Positions 25,535-34,691 are shown, counted from the first letter of the stretch. The stretch is DNA of 64,000 nucleotides from DATBLE01 sp036555585 (GCA_036555585.1 DATBLE010000012.1:1-64000); one strand, 5' to 3'. The notes: generated by a model from the sequence alone, not told the origin. Translations and numbers: made by a program.

Positions 25535-26889
25535 GTGAGCTGCTCGAGCTGGCGGAGCACGCGGTCGCGCTCGCCGGAGCCGGCCAGGCCGAGGCGGTCG
25601 TCACCACGGAGCGGTCGGGCTTCGCCCGCTTCGCCGCCGGCGAGGTCCACCAGCCGACGCTGATCGACGACACGGTCGTCCAGCTCCGCGTGATCGACGA
25701 CGGCCGCTCGGGCGCCGCGAGCTCCAACCGCGCCGACGAGGAAGGGCTGGCCGAGCTCGCCCGGCGCGCACGCGAGGCGGCTGCGGGCGCCGACCGCGAT
25801 CCCGACCTCGTACCCCTCGCCGAGCCGGCGGCGCTGCCGGAGGTCGAGGGGTACGACGAGGCGACCGCGGCGCTCGGCGCCGGCGACCAGGCCAGGCTGG
25901 CCGAGGCCGCAATCGCGGCGACCGGCGACTTCGGGCTCTACGGCTACTTCACGAGCGGCGTCACGGGCCTGGCGATCGCCTCCACGACCGGCCTGCGCGC
26001 GTTCGAGCAGAAGACCGACGCCACGTGCCTCGCGCTCGCGGCCGTCGACGGCGCATCCGGCCACGCCCAGCGAACCGCCTGGCGAGCAGGCGAGCTCGAC
26101 CCGGCCGCGGTCGCGAAGGAGGCGGTGGCCAAGGCGGAGCGGACGCGCGAGGCGGTCGACGCGCCTCCCGCCCGCTACCGCGCAGTCCTGGAGCCGTACG
26201 CGATCGCCGAGCTCCTGTACTACGCCGCCTTCGACATGTTCAACGGCCAGGCGCTGCTCGAGGAGCGCAGCTGGTTCGCCGGGCGGATCGGGGAGCGTGC
26301 GCTCGACCCGAAGGTGACGCTGGTCGACGACGGGCTCGACCGGCGCGGCCTGCCCCGCGCCTTCGACTTCGAGGGGACGCCGAAGCAACGCGTCGTGCTG
26401 GTCGAGGACGGGGTGATCAGGGACACCGTGTGGGACCGAGAGACGGCGGCCCAGGCGGGTCGCGCGTCGACCGGGCACGCCCTGCCGCTCTCCGCCCGCG
26501 CCGAGGGCGCGATCGCGACCGCCGTCGCGATGTCGCCGGGCGAAGCCGAGTCGACCGACGAGCTGGCGGAGCTCGTCGGCGACGGCATCTACGTCACGCG
26601 GCTCCACTACCTCGGCGTCGTCAACCCGCGCGAGGGCGTGATCACCGGGATGACCAAGGACGGTACGTTCCGGATCTCGGGCGGCAAGGTGGCCGAGCCG
26701 CTCGTCAACCTCCGCTTCACGGTCGCGCTGCCGGAGCTGCTCGCCGACGTCCCGGGCCTGACCCGCGACACCCTGCTCGTCAACGAGAGCGACTTCTATG
26801 ACGAGCGCTGGGCGTACGGCTACCGCGTGCCCGCGATCGCGACCGCCTGCTTCAACGTGACCGGCTCCGGCTCCCGGCCCGGCCTCTGA
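25531..26889 (+). CDS. tldE: TldE/PmbA, non-catalytic partner of TldD
   Basis: 452 residues. It shares the overall fold with TldD but lacks HExxxH. Conserved family blocks include ERSGFARFAAGEVHQPTLIDD, DFEGTPKQRVVLVEDGVI and LVGDGIYVTRLHYLGVVNPREGVITGMTKDGTF. It is needed for a closed heterodimeric cage in which TldD supplies the zinc. Coupled to tldD by an ATGA overlap. Confidence 0.93.
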   Translation: MSELLELAEHAVALAGAGQAEAVVTTERSGFARFAAGEVHQPTLIDDTVVQLRVIDDGRSGAASSNRADEEGLAELARRAREAAAGADRDPDLVPLAEPAALPEVEGYDEATAALGAGDQARLAEAAIAATGDFGLYGYFTSGVTGLAIASTTGLRAFEQKTDATCLALAAVDGASGHAQRTAWRAGELDPAAVAKEAVAKAERTREAVDAPPARYRAVLEPYAIAELLYYAAFDMFNGQALLEERSWFAGRIGERALDPKVTLVDDGLDRRGLPRAFDFEGTPKQRVVLVEDGVIRDTVWDRETAAQAGRASTGHALPLSARAEGAIATAVAMSPGEAESTDELAELVGDGIYVTRLHYLGVVNPREGVITGMTKDGTFRISGGKVAEPLVNLRFTVALPELLADVPGLTRDTLLVNESDFYDERWAYGYRVPAIATACFNVTGSGSRPGL

Positions 26890-26895
26890 CGTAGC

Positions 26896-28254
26896 GTGCG
26901 CCGTCGCGCGGCACTCGTGCTGGCTCTGGCCCTCGCGGCGGGTGCAGCCAGCGACAGGCTCGAGCCTGTCACTGCCGTGGCGGCGGGCCCACCCGTTCGC
27001 CTGACGCTCGCCGCGTCCGTCCCGCCCCGATACGACCCGGCTGCGCCGATCACGACGCCTGCCCAGGTGAGCCCCACGTCCTGGACGGCGCTCGTCACCC
27101 TCCGCTGGCCGGGCGGCGGGCTCTGCACCGGGACGTACCGGTGGACGATCGGAGGGAAGCCGGCGGCGTTCGTCCAGCAGCGCAGCCGCCTCAACGGGCT
27201 GCGGACGTGCACGTTCGCCTTCGCCCGCTTCCCGGCGCTCGGCCGCCCCTACCGCGTGAACGTGACCGCCACCCGCGGCGACGCGACCGGCAAGGGGCAG
27301 GTCAGCGTGACCATCCGCGACACGCTCGTCGTCGGCCTCGGCGACTCGACCGCCTCCGGCGAGGGCAACCCCGACTCCGGGATCGCGCTCGTGCGCTGGC
27401 AGGACGCCCGGTGCCATCGCTCGGCCAAGGGCTTCGAGGCGCTGGCGGCGGCCAGGCTCGAGGCGGCGAGCCCGACGTCGTCGGTGACCTTCGTCGGGCT
27501 GGCCTGCTCGGGCGCGTCGATCCCGACCGGGCTGCTCGGGCCGTACGCCGGGATCGCCCCGTCGGGCGGCATCGTCCTCCCGCCCCAGGTCGACGCGATG
27601 AAGGCGCTGATCGGCTCGCGCCGACCCGACGCCGTCCTGATCAGCATCGGCATCAACGACCTCGGCTTCGGGAGCGTCGCGCGGTTCTGCTTCGACGACG
27701 GCGTCGACGCCGCCACCGCCGCCACCGTCGACTGCTGGACGAAGCCGTATCCCACGCCCGCGTCGCCGGAGACGCTGCAGGAGTTCGTCCGCGCCCGGGC
27801 GGCCGCACTTCCGGGCCGCTACGCGCAGCTGGCCCAGGCGCTCCAGCAGGCAGGCGTCCCGGCGTCGAAGGTGTACGTGACCGAGTATCCGGACCCGACC
27901 CGTGACCAGGGTGGGCAGCCCTGCAATCCCCTGATCCCGTACCTCGACGGCACGCCCTTCGGCTTCCCGGTGCGGGGGACGATCACCCAGACCGAGGCGA
28001 TCGAGGCCGAGAGCGAGCTGGTCGCGCCCGTGAACAGCGCCCTGAGAGCGGCCGCATCCGCCTACGGATGGCACCTCGTCGCCGGCATCGCGGCGCAGTC
28101 GGCGACCCACGGGCTGTGCGCCGTGACCCCCTGGTTCCGCAGCGTCTCCGACTCGCTGGTCACGCAGCACGACGTGCTCGGCACCCTGCACCCGAACGTG
28201 CAGGGCCAGCAGGCGATCGCCGGCCTCGTCGTCGCCGCGCTGCTCAAGCGCTGA
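26896..28254 (+). CDS. Secreted SGNH/GDSL-family hydrolase
   Basis: 452 residues with a signal peptide (VRRRAALVLALALAAGAAS). A beta-rich N-terminal domain (about 35-135) is followed by the hydrolase: block I GLGDSTASGEG with the catalytic Ser, block III ISIGINDLGFG, and block V DVLGTLHPN with Asp-x-x-His. Such enzymes cleave esters of lipids, sugars or peptidoglycan acetyl groups outside the cell. Paired Cys suggest disulfides. A perfect 18-bp palindrome (26953-26970) encodes DRLEPV at the signal-peptide end. Begins 6 bp after tldE. Confidence 0.88.
   Translation: MRRRAALVLALALAAGAASDRLEPVTAVAAGPPVRLTLAASVPPRYDPAAPITTPAQVSPTSWTALVTLRWPGGGLCTGTYRWTIGGKPAAFVQQRSRLNGLRTCTFAFARFPALGRPYRVNVTATRGDATGKGQVSVTIRDTLVVGLGDSTASGEGNPDSGIALVRWQDARCHRSAKGFEALAAARLEAASPTSSVTFVGLACSGASIPTGLLGPYAGIAPSGGIVLPPQVDAMKALIGSRRPDAVLISIGINDLGFGSVARFCFDDGVDAATAATVDCWTKPYPTPASPETLQEFVRARAAALPGRYAQLAQALQQAGVPASKVYVTEYPDPTRDQGGQPCNPLIPYLDGTPFGFPVRGTITQTEAIEAESELVAPVNSALRAAASAYGWHLVAGIAAQSATHGLCAVTPWFRSVSDSLVTQHDVLGTLHPNVQGQQAIAGLVVAALLKR
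26953..26970. repeat. 18-bp perfect palindrome inside the hydrolase signal-peptide region
   Basis: GACAGGCTCGAGCCTGTC, self-complementary. It encodes SDRLEPV at the signal-peptide boundary, which reads like an insertion compared with the surrounding Ala-rich sequence. Confidence 0.6.
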
Positions 28255-28322
28255 CGATCAGGCGAACCACGCCCGCATCCCTCCTGGCCTTGGCAGTTCC
28301 CCGCGCGGGAGCGCGAGCGAGC

Positions 28323-28341
28323 GGCCGGGCTCCGCCCGGCC
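28323..28341. terminator. Hairpin between convergent hydrolase and secG genes
   Basis: Arms GGCCGGGC (28323-28330) and GCCCGGCC (28334-28341) around TCC. No U-run; it may act as a bidirectional terminator. Confidence 0.5.
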
Positions 28342-28361
28342 TGCGAAGCAACCCAGCTAAC

Positions 28362-28601
28362 TCAGCCGAGGAGGTGGAACAAAGCGACCGTGCAGATCGC
28401 GAAGCCGATCGCGACCGCGACCGTCAGGCGGGTGAGGTTGCGCTCGACGATGTGCGTGCCCCCCTGCGAGGCCGGGGTGAAGCCCATCCCGCCGAAGCCG
28501 GTGTCCCGGCCGGAGTGCATCAGGATCAGGAGGATCAGCGCGATCGAGAGCAGTACCTGCAGGACGGCGACGAGCGAGAGCCAGAACGAGGCGACGACCA
28601 C
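28362..28601 (-). CDS. secG: Preprotein translocase subunit SecG
   Basis: 79 residues with two membrane helices (VLQVLLSIALILLILMHSG and AVAIGFAICTVALFHLL) joined by a Gly-rich loop FGGMGFTPASQGG, the hallmark of SecG. It stimulates SecYEA-mediated protein export. The GTG start at 28601 has TACCCT (28608-28613, minus strand) 6 nt upstream and no Shine-Dalgarno sequence, so it is probably leaderless. Confidence 0.95.
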   Translation of the reverse strand: MVVASFWLSLVAVLQVLLSIALILLILMHSGRDTGFGGMGFTPASQGGTHIVERNLTRLTVAVAIGFAICTVALFHLLG

Positions 28602-28616
28602 GGACCCAGGGTAGCG

Positions 28617-28979
28617 CTACGCGGCGACGTCGAGGATGGCGACCACCAGCTCGGCGGCGATCCGGTCCTTGGTCATGTACCCGGCCGCACCCGCCGTGCG
28701 GGCGGCGTCCACGTCCTCCTGGGCGTCCGAGCCGGTCAGCATCAGCACGCGCGCGCGCTTGGTGCCGACGATCTTGCGCGTCGCCTCGACCCCGTTCATC
28801 CCCGGCATGCTGATGTCCATCAGCACCACGTCCGGCTCGAGGTCGTCGGTCTGCGTGACGGCGTCCTCGCCCGAGGCGGCGAGGCCGACGACCTCGATCC
28901 GCTCGTCGGCGGACAGCATGGCGCGCAGAGCCTCGGCGAAGAGCAGATGATCGTCTGCGATCAACACCCTGACTGACAC
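28617..28979 (-). CDS. Stand-alone receiver domain protein
   Basis: 120 residues: only a CheY-like receiver, with DDH pocket, phospho-Asp in VVLMDISMPGMNG, Thr in LMLTGSDAQ and Lys in YMTKDR. The sequence style matches the receiver of NarL-type regulators, but the output domain is missing and a TAG stop follows AILDVAA. It may act as a phosphate sink, or by protein contacts. No kinase adjoins. Confidence 0.85.
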   Translation of the reverse strand: MSVRVLIADDHLLFAEALRAMLSADERIEVVGLAASGEDAVTQTDDLEPDVVLMDISMPGMNGVEATRKIVGTKRARVLMLTGSDAQEDVDAARTAGAAGYMTKDRIAAELVVAILDVAA

Positions 28980-29027
28980 GGCTCCCCCATTGGAACAGAA
29001 TCGGTCGAAAAGAGGAAGGGGTGAATC

Positions 29028-29228
29028 GTGCAGGACGCGCGCGAACGGATCCAGAAGCTGCTGATCACCGGAGACAACAGGCTCAAGCAGGGAGTCGCGC
29101 CCGAGAAGGTGCGCGCGACCTACGAGGAAGCGCTCGAGCTCGCCCGCGAGGCGGGGCTGGAGGATCGAATCAAGCCGCTGGTGGACGTGCGGCTGGCCGA
29201 TCTCGATCGCCGGTCGGCCAGCTCCTGA
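29028..29228 (+). CDS. Small helical protein, unknown function
   Basis: 66 residues from a GTG with GAGGAAGGGG about 6 nt upstream. The sequence (RERIQKLLITGDNRLKQGVAPEKVRATYEEALELAREAGLEDRI) is amphipathic and looks like a short TPR-like helical pair. It lies divergent from the receiver-domain gene, which may share its promoter region. No known family. Confidence 0.6.
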   Translation: MQDARERIQKLLITGDNRLKQGVAPEKVRATYEEALELAREAGLEDRIKPLVDVRLADLDRRSASS

Positions 29229-29297
29229 TCCATCCGGATCTCATGCGACCCTGAGCGCCGACGCGTCCAACGGCTGCTCGGGATCAAGGAGACCTTC

Positions 29298-30041
29298 ATG
29301 AACAAGCAGATGCAACAGTTGCTGGCCGAGGTTTTCGGCACCTTCGTGCTGGTGTTCGTCGGCGCCACCGCCGTCGCCGCCTGGGGCGGGAAGGCAAGTG
29401 GCGGGAGCGTGGCCCCTTTCGCTTTCGGCATCGGCCTGCTCGCCGCCCTCTACATGTTCGCGGAGACTTCCGGAGGACATTTCAACCCGATCGTCTCCCT
29501 GGCGATGTTCCTCGACCGGCGTCTGGGCGCGCGCGAGGTCGTGCCCTACTGGATCGCGCAGTTCGTCGGCGCGGTGCTCGCCGGGCTTGCACTGTTGCTG
29601 ATGTCCTCGAGCGGCACCGTCGCTCTGGCGGCGACCGTGCCCGGGTCGCACGGCGTCCGCGGCGCCTTCTTCGCCGAGATCTTCTGCTCGGCGATCTTCG
29701 TGATCGTCATCCTGGCGGTGACGAAGAGCGAGGCATCGCGGAGCACCGTCTACGTGGCGATCGGACTCTCGCTACTCGCGATCCACTTCGCGATCGTCCC
29801 GTTCAGCGGCTCGTCGGTGAACCCGGCGCGGAGCTTCGGCACCGCCCTCATCGGCAACAGGTGGACCGACTTCTGGATCTACATCATCGCCCCGCCGCTC
29901 GGAGCGATCCTGGGCTGGCTGATCTACACGATCGTCGTCAGGGGCCGCACGGACATCCGAGGCGACCTCGAGGCGATGCGCACCGACTTCTCCCGCCCCG
30001 GGCCGGATCCCGGGTCGCCCGGCGGCACCGCTGCCTCCTAG
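29298..30041 (+). CDS. Aquaporin/MIP-family channel
   Basis: 247 residues with six membrane helices and two half-helices. The second pore motif is NPARS (SSVNPARSFG); the first reads NPI (GGHFNPIVSLA) in place of NPA. It should conduct water or small neutral solutes; the narrow-filter residues were not assigned. AAGGAG lies 6 nt before the ATG. Its stop overlaps that of the convergent glycosyltransferase gene in the sequence CTAG. Confidence 0.9.
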   Translation: MNKQMQQLLAEVFGTFVLVFVGATAVAAWGGKASGGSVAPFAFGIGLLAALYMFAETSGGHFNPIVSLAMFLDRRLGAREVVPYWIAQFVGAVLAGLALLLMSSSGTVALAATVPGSHGVRGAFFAEIFCSAIFVIVILAVTKSEASRSTVYVAIGLSLLAIHFAIVPFSGSSVNPARSFGTALIGNRWTDFWIYIIAPPLGAILGWLIYTIVVRGRTDIRGDLEAMRTDFSRPGPDPGSPGGTAAS

Positions 30042-31045
30042 CCACTCCGCCTGGAGAGGGCCGCGCCCGCGGCTCTCTCCAGGATCGCCTCGACCCGCTC
30101 GGCCTGGCGCCTGACGTCGTGCTCGGCGGCCGCCGCGACCGCCGCGTCGTTCGGGCAGGGAAGCTCGGCCGCCCGGCGGAGGCCGTCCAGGATCGCGTCC
30201 TCGTCGAGCGGGTCGACGAGCACGCCTGCCGCGGGCGGGACGAACTCGGGAGGGCCGCCCACCTCGGTGGCGACCACCGGGCGTCCCGCCGCGAGCGCCT
30301 CCAGCAGCGACTGGCCGAAGGGCTCGACGAGGCTCGGCCCGCAGACGACGTGCGCCGCGGCGATCCGGCTCGCGATCTCGGCGTGCGGAACGGTGCCGAC
30401 GAGCTCGATTCCCGGCCGGCCCACGAGCCGCTGCCGCAGCGGCCCGTCGCCGACGAAGGCAAGGGTGCCCTCGCCGAGCCGCTCGAAGGCGCCCGCGAGC
30501 CGGAGGACGTTCTTGCGCTCGGTCAGCGAGCCGACGCAGAGGTACGCCGGCGGGCCCGAGGGCGCGGGCAGCGGCCGGAACCGCTCGAGGTCGACGCCGC
30601 AGTCCACGACCTCGACCTTGCCGCGCGCGTCGGGCACCTTCGCCTCCAGGTCGCGGCGAAGCCAGTCGGAGACGGCGACCACGGCGGCCGCCCGGCGGAC
30701 GACGTGGCGGGTGGCGGAGGCGATCCCGAGCCGGGTGCCGACGTTCGCCACGTCCTGGCCGTGCGCCGTGACCACGAGCGGCGCTCGCGACGCGAGCGCG
30801 CCGGCGAGACCGGCCGGGACGAGGAAATGCGCGTAGACGACGTCGGGCCGGAACCGGCGGGCGCCCGACCTCACGTCCCGCAGAAGCCGGATCGAGCGGG
30901 CGTGGCCGCCGTCCCGCCGGTCGATCACGGCCCGCTCGAGCTCGTGACCGCGCTCGACGAGCGCCCGCTCGAGCTGGGCGACGAACACGCCGAAGTCGGG
31001 ATCGCCCGGCCCCGGGTACATCTGGGAGACGAGCAGGATCTTCAC
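30038..31045 (-). CDS. GT4-family glycosyltransferase
   Basis: 335 residues of GT-B fold: KILLVSQMYPGPGDPDFGVFV at the N-terminus, LVVTAHGQDVAN, and the donor site PSLVEPFGQSLLEALAAGRPVVATEVGGPPE with EX7E. It likely builds an extracellular polysaccharide or glycolipid. The GTG at 31045 is preferred because upstream codons are unlike this protein. Convergent overlap of 4 bp with the aquaporin gene. Confidence 0.85.
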   Translation of the reverse strand: MKILLVSQMYPGPGDPDFGVFVAQLERALVERGHELERAVIDRRDGGHARSIRLLRDVRSGARRFRPDVVYAHFLVPAGLAGALASRAPLVVTAHGQDVANVGTRLGIASATRHVVRRAAAVVAVSDWLRRDLEAKVPDARGKVEVVDCGVDLERFRPLPAPSGPPAYLCVGSLTERKNVLRLAGAFERLGEGTLAFVGDGPLRQRLVGRPGIELVGTVPHAEIASRIAAAHVVCGPSLVEPFGQSLLEALAAGRPVVATEVGGPPEFVPPAAGVLVDPLDEDAILDGLRRAAELPCPNDAAVAAAAEHDVRRQAERVEAILERAAGAALSRRSG

Positions 31046-31166
31046 GCTCGGAGTGTGACGAGCGGCAGGCCGAGGTGCTCGCGCTTCGGCTGCGCCGGTC
31101 GTGGCCCGTCCGGACCATCCGTTCTGCGGCCGATTTTCCACAGTCCCTGCACTTCGGGCGGTTTTC

Positions 31167-31179
31167 GGGGTCAGACCCC
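31167..31179. repeat. Palindrome GGGGTC-A-GACCCC in intergenic DNA
   Basis: A 13-bp palindrome in the 190-bp gap between a glycosyltransferase and a mutase gene. It belongs by appearance to a group of short G/C-run palindromes seen at several gene boundaries in this window. Confidence 0.5.
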
Positions 31180-31233
31180 CACGGGAACGTCACGAAAGTC
31201 GCGCAGAAGCGTCGCGGCTCGTCCCCAGCTTCG

Positions 31234-32817
31234 TCAGGATCGCTGCGCGTCGTAGGTGCCCCACTCGTCGCGCAGCACGTTGCAGATCTCGCCGACCGTG
31301 CACAGCGCTCGCAACGCCTCGCGCATCGGCGGGATCAGGTTCCCGTCATCGCCGGCGACGCGCCGTACCTCCGCGAGCGCCCGCCGGGCGGCCGCGGCGT
31401 CGCGCTCGGCCCGAACGCGTGCGGTGCGGTCGAGCTGGCGGCGCTCGATCGCGGGATCGAGATGGTGGAGCTCGACCTGCTCGCCCTCCTCGACCTCCGC
31501 GAAGCGGTTGACGCCCACGAGCACGCGGTCGCCTGCTTCCACCTGCTGCGCGTACCGGTATGCGGCCTCCTCGATCTCGGCCTGCACGAAGCCCTGCTCG
31601 ACCGCCGCGACCGCGCCGCCGAGCTCCTCCACGCGGTCGATCAGCTCGAGCGCGCTCGCCTCGAGCTCGACGGTCAGCTCCTCGACGAAGTACGCCCCGC
31701 CGAGCGGGTCGGCGGTGTCGGTCGCGCCGGCCTCGTGCCGGAGGATCTGCTGGGTCCTGAGCGCGATCCGCGCCGCGTGCTCGGTCGGCAGCGCCAGCGC
31801 CTCGTCGAACGAGTTCGTGTGCAGCGACTGCGCGCCGCCGCACACGGCCGAGAGCGCCTGGATCGCGACGCGCACGATGTTGTTCTCGGGCTGCTGGGCG
31901 GTGAGCGTCGAGCCGCCCGTCTGCGCGTGGAAGCGCAGGGCGAGCGCCCGCTCGTTCGTGACGCCGAGCCGCTCTCGAAGCAGCTTCGCCCACAACCGCC
32001 GCGCAGCCCGGAACTTCGCCACCTCCTGGAAGAAGTGGTTGTGGGCGTTGAAGAAGAAGGAGAGGCGCTCGCCGAAGTCGTCCGGCGCCAGGCCCGCGTC
32101 GGCCGCCGCCCGGCAGTAGGCGAGCCCGTTCGCGAGCGTGAAGGCGATCTCCTCGACGGCGGTCGAGCCGGCCTCGCGGATGTGGTAGCCCGAGATCGAG
32201 ATCACGTTCCAGCTCGGCAGGCGCTCGGCGCAGTAGGCGAACAGGTCGGTGGTCAGCCGCATCGACGGCCGCGGCGGGAAGATGTAGTTCCCGCGGGCGA
32301 CGTACTCCTTGAGGATGTCGTTCTGGACGGTGCCGCGGAGCCTGTCTCCCCCGACCCCCTGGCCCTCCGCGACCAGCTCGTAGAGGAGCAGCAGCAGCGA
32401 GGCGGGCGCGTTGATCGTCATCGAGGTCGAGACCTCGCCGAGCGGGATGCCGTCCAGCAGCAGCTCCATGTCGGCGAGCGAGTCGATCGCGACGCCGGTG
32501 CGGCCGACCTCACCGGCCGCGCGGGGGTCGTCGGAGTCGAGTCCGAGCTGGGTGGGGAGGTCGAACGCGGTCGAGAGCCCTGTCTGTCCCCGCTCGAGCA
32601 GGTAGCGGAAGCGCGTGTTCGTGTCCTCGGCCGAGCCGAAGCCGGCGTACTGGCGGATCGTCCACGGGCGGCCGCGGTACATCGTCGGATAGGGCCCGCG
32701 CGTGAACGGAAACTCGCCCGGCAGCTCGAGCGCGAGCCCGGAGACGTCCTCGGCCGTGTAGACCGGCTTCACCTCGATGCCCGACTCGGTCTCCCGCCGG
32801 TCGTCCGTCGTCGCCAC
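31234..32817 (-). CDS. Acyl-CoA mutase large subunit (methylmalonyl-CoA mutase family)
   Basis: 527 residues matching the TIM-barrel substrate domain of B12-dependent acyl-CoA mutases: PYPTMYRGRPWTIRQYAGF, GTVQNDILKEYVARGNYIFPPRPSMR, and AAVEQGFVQAEIEEAAYRYAQQ. The B12-binding domain is absent, so a separate small subunit must supply cobalamin; none is in the window. The substrate may be methylmalonyl-, isobutyryl- or ethylmalonyl-CoA. The GTG start has TAGGAT (32824-32829, minus strand) 6 nt upstream, a leaderless pattern. Confidence 0.88.
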   Translation of the reverse strand: MATTDDRRETESGIEVKPVYTAEDVSGLALELPGEFPFTRGPYPTMYRGRPWTIRQYAGFGSAEDTNTRFRYLLERGQTGLSTAFDLPTQLGLDSDDPRAAGEVGRTGVAIDSLADMELLLDGIPLGEVSTSMTINAPASLLLLLYELVAEGQGVGGDRLRGTVQNDILKEYVARGNYIFPPRPSMRLTTDLFAYCAERLPSWNVISISGYHIREAGSTAVEEIAFTLANGLAYCRAAADAGLAPDDFGERLSFFFNAHNHFFQEVAKFRAARRLWAKLLRERLGVTNERALALRFHAQTGGSTLTAQQPENNIVRVAIQALSAVCGGAQSLHTNSFDEALALPTEHAARIALRTQQILRHEAGATDTADPLGGAYFVEELTVELEASALELIDRVEELGGAVAAVEQGFVQAEIEEAAYRYAQQVEAGDRVLVGVNRFAEVEEGEQVELHHLDPAIERRQLDRTARVRAERDAAAARRALAEVRRVAGDDGNLIPPMREALRALCTVGEICNVLRDEWGTYDAQRS

Positions 32818-32870
32818 GCCGTGATCCTATGCCCGCGCCGCAGCGCCCCACCGCAGGCGCACGACCCTGT

Positions 32871-34667
32871 CTAGGCCGGTGCAAGCTCCGCGTCGCGGCT
32901 GACGAGCAACGCGTACCGCCCGCCCCGGGCGAGCAGCTCCTCGTGCCGGCCGATCTCGACGACCCGGCCGTGGTCGAGCACGACGATCTGGTCGGCGTCG
33001 CGCACCGTCGAGAGCCGGTGGGCGATCGCGATCGTCGTCCTGCCCTCGGCGAGGCCGTCGAGCGCGTCCTGCACGAGCCGCTCGGTCTCGGTGTCGAGCG
33101 AGGAGGTGGCCTCGTCGAGCACGAGGATCGGCGGGTTGCGGAGGATCGTGCGGGCGATCGCGATCCGCTGCCGCTCGCCCCCCGAGAAGCGGTGGCCGCG
33201 CTCGCCGACGACCGTGTCGTAGCCCTCCGGCAGGCCGGCGATCACGTGGTGGATGCGCGCGGCGCGGGCGGCCGCCTCCAGCTCGGAGCCGGTCGCGTCC
33301 GGCTTGGCGTAGCGCAGGTTCTCGGCCACGGACGCGTGGAAGAGGTACGTCTCCTGCGAGACCACGCCGACGAGGTCGGAGAGCGCCTTGAAGGAGAGGT
33401 CGCGGACGTCGACGCCGCCGATCCGCACCGATCCCCGCCCGACGTCGTACAGCCGCGCGGTCAGGTAGGCGAGCGTCGTCTTCCCCGAGCCGGTCTCGCC
33501 GACCAGCGCCGTCGTCGTCCCGGCCGCGACGGTGAAGTCGACGTCCTCGAGCGTCCAGGCCTCTCCGTACCCGAACCAGACGTGGTCGAAGTCGACGTCG
33601 CCCGGCTCGATCTCGTCGAGCGCGTCGGGCTTCTCGACGATGTCGACCGGCTCGTCCAGGTACTCGAAGATGCGGTCGAAGAGCGCGAGCGAGGTCTGCA
33701 CGTCGAGGCTCACGCCCAGCAGGGAGCCGATCGGGAAGAAGAGCCGCGTCTGCAACGTCGTGAACGCGACGAGCATCGCCACCGACACGGACTGGGAGCC
33801 GTGTGCGAGCGCGAGGCCGCCGAACCAGTAGACCGCGGCCGGCATGATCGCGAAGCTCGTCTGGATCGAGGCCATCACCCAGCGGCCGGCCATGCGCTGC
33901 CGGACCTCGAGCTCGGCGAGCCGCAGCGAGTCCGACTCGAACCGGTCGGCGAGCTCGCCGCCGCGGCCCATCGTCTTGCCGAGCAGGATCCCGGAGACCG
34001 AGAGCGACTCCTGCACCTGGCTCGAGATGTCCGCCAGCGTCTCCTGCGTCGTCTTCGCGATCCGCCGGCGCTCGTTCCCCACCCGCCTGGTCAGGAGCAC
34101 GAAGATCGGGATCAGCGCGAGGGCGAACAGCGCCAGCTGCCAGCTCAGGAGCAGCATGCCCACGACGGTCGCGGCGACCGTGGTCACGTTCGAGGCGATC
34201 GAGGTCGCCGTGTTCGTGACCACGCTCTGCACCCCGCCGATGTCGTTCTGGATCCGCGACTGCGTCTCGCCCGTGCGCGTGCGCGTGAAGAAGGCCAGCG
34301 AGAGCCGCTGCAGGTGGCGGAAGACGGCGGCGCGCAGGTCGTGCATGACCCGCTGGCCGACCTGGTTCGAGAGCAGCGTCTGGATCACCCCGAGGGCGCC
34401 GGTGACGATCGCGATCGCGATCATCCCGGCCGCCGCCCACGAGAGCGCGGACGTGTCGTTCTCGCCGATCGCCTCGAGGACGCGCTTCAGCAGGAAGGCC
34501 GGGACGACGCCGAGCGCCGCCGACACGACGATCAGCGCCAGGAGGCCGGAGAGCCGGAGCCAGTAGGGCGTGAACAGCGCGCCGACCCTGCGCAGGTTCG
34601 CGCGACGCTGCTCGGGGTCCGCCGTGCGCACGGGCGCCTCGGCGGCAGAGTGGAAGAACATGCCCAT
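32871..34667 (-). CDS. ABC exporter, fused membrane and ATPase domains
   Basis: About 598 residues: six membrane helices in the first 320 residues, then an ATPase with Walker A GETGSGKT, signature FSGGERQRIAIARTIL, Walker B ILVLDEATSSLD and the H-loop AIAHRLS. It works as a homo- or heterodimer exporting lipids, drugs or peptides; the cargo is unknown. Start ATG at 34667 (or 34661). TACGCT (34676-34681, minus strand) 8 nt upstream overlaps the -10 of the divergent MoaD-MoaE gene. Confidence 0.92.
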   Translation of the reverse strand: MGMFFHSAAEAPVRTADPEQRRANLRRVGALFTPYWLRLSGLLALIVVSAALGVVPAFLLKRVLEAIGENDTSALSWAAAGMIAIAIVTGALGVIQTLLSNQVGQRVMHDLRAAVFRHLQRLSLAFFTRTRTGETQSRIQNDIGGVQSVVTNTATSIASNVTTVAATVVGMLLLSWQLALFALALIPIFVLLTRRVGNERRRIAKTTQETLADISSQVQESLSVSGILLGKTMGRGGELADRFESDSLRLAELEVRQRMAGRWVMASIQTSFAIMPAAVYWFGGLALAHGSQSVSVAMLVAFTTLQTRLFFPIGSLLGVSLDVQTSLALFDRIFEYLDEPVDIVEKPDALDEIEPGDVDFDHVWFGYGEAWTLEDVDFTVAAGTTTALVGETGSGKTTLAYLTARLYDVGRGSVRIGGVDVRDLSFKALSDLVGVVSQETYLFHASVAENLRYAKPDATGSELEAAARAARIHHVIAGLPEGYDTVVGERGHRFSGGERQRIAIARTILRNPPILVLDEATSSLDTETERLVQDALDGLAEGRTTIAIAHRLSTVRDADQIVVLDHGRVVEIGRHEELLARGGRYALLVSRDAELAPA

Positions 34668-34675
34668 CTGCTCTG

Positions 34676-34685
34676 AGCGTACTGT
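34676..34685. promoter_or_regulatory. Overlapping divergent -10 elements, ABC exporter and MoaD-MoaE gene
   Basis: In AGCGTACTGT the forward strand reads TACTGT (34680-34685), 6 nt before the ATG at 34692; the reverse strand reads TACGCT (34681-34676), 8 nt before the ATG at 34667. Two apparently leaderless genes thus start from one shared core, and simultaneous polymerase binding would be excluded. Confidence 0.55.
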
Positions 34686-34691
34686 TCGGAC

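Noticed and set aside
24088..26889. Open frame spanning both tldD and tldE
   Set aside because: Only the part from 25531 matches TldE; the upstream part is an out-of-frame shadow of tldD.
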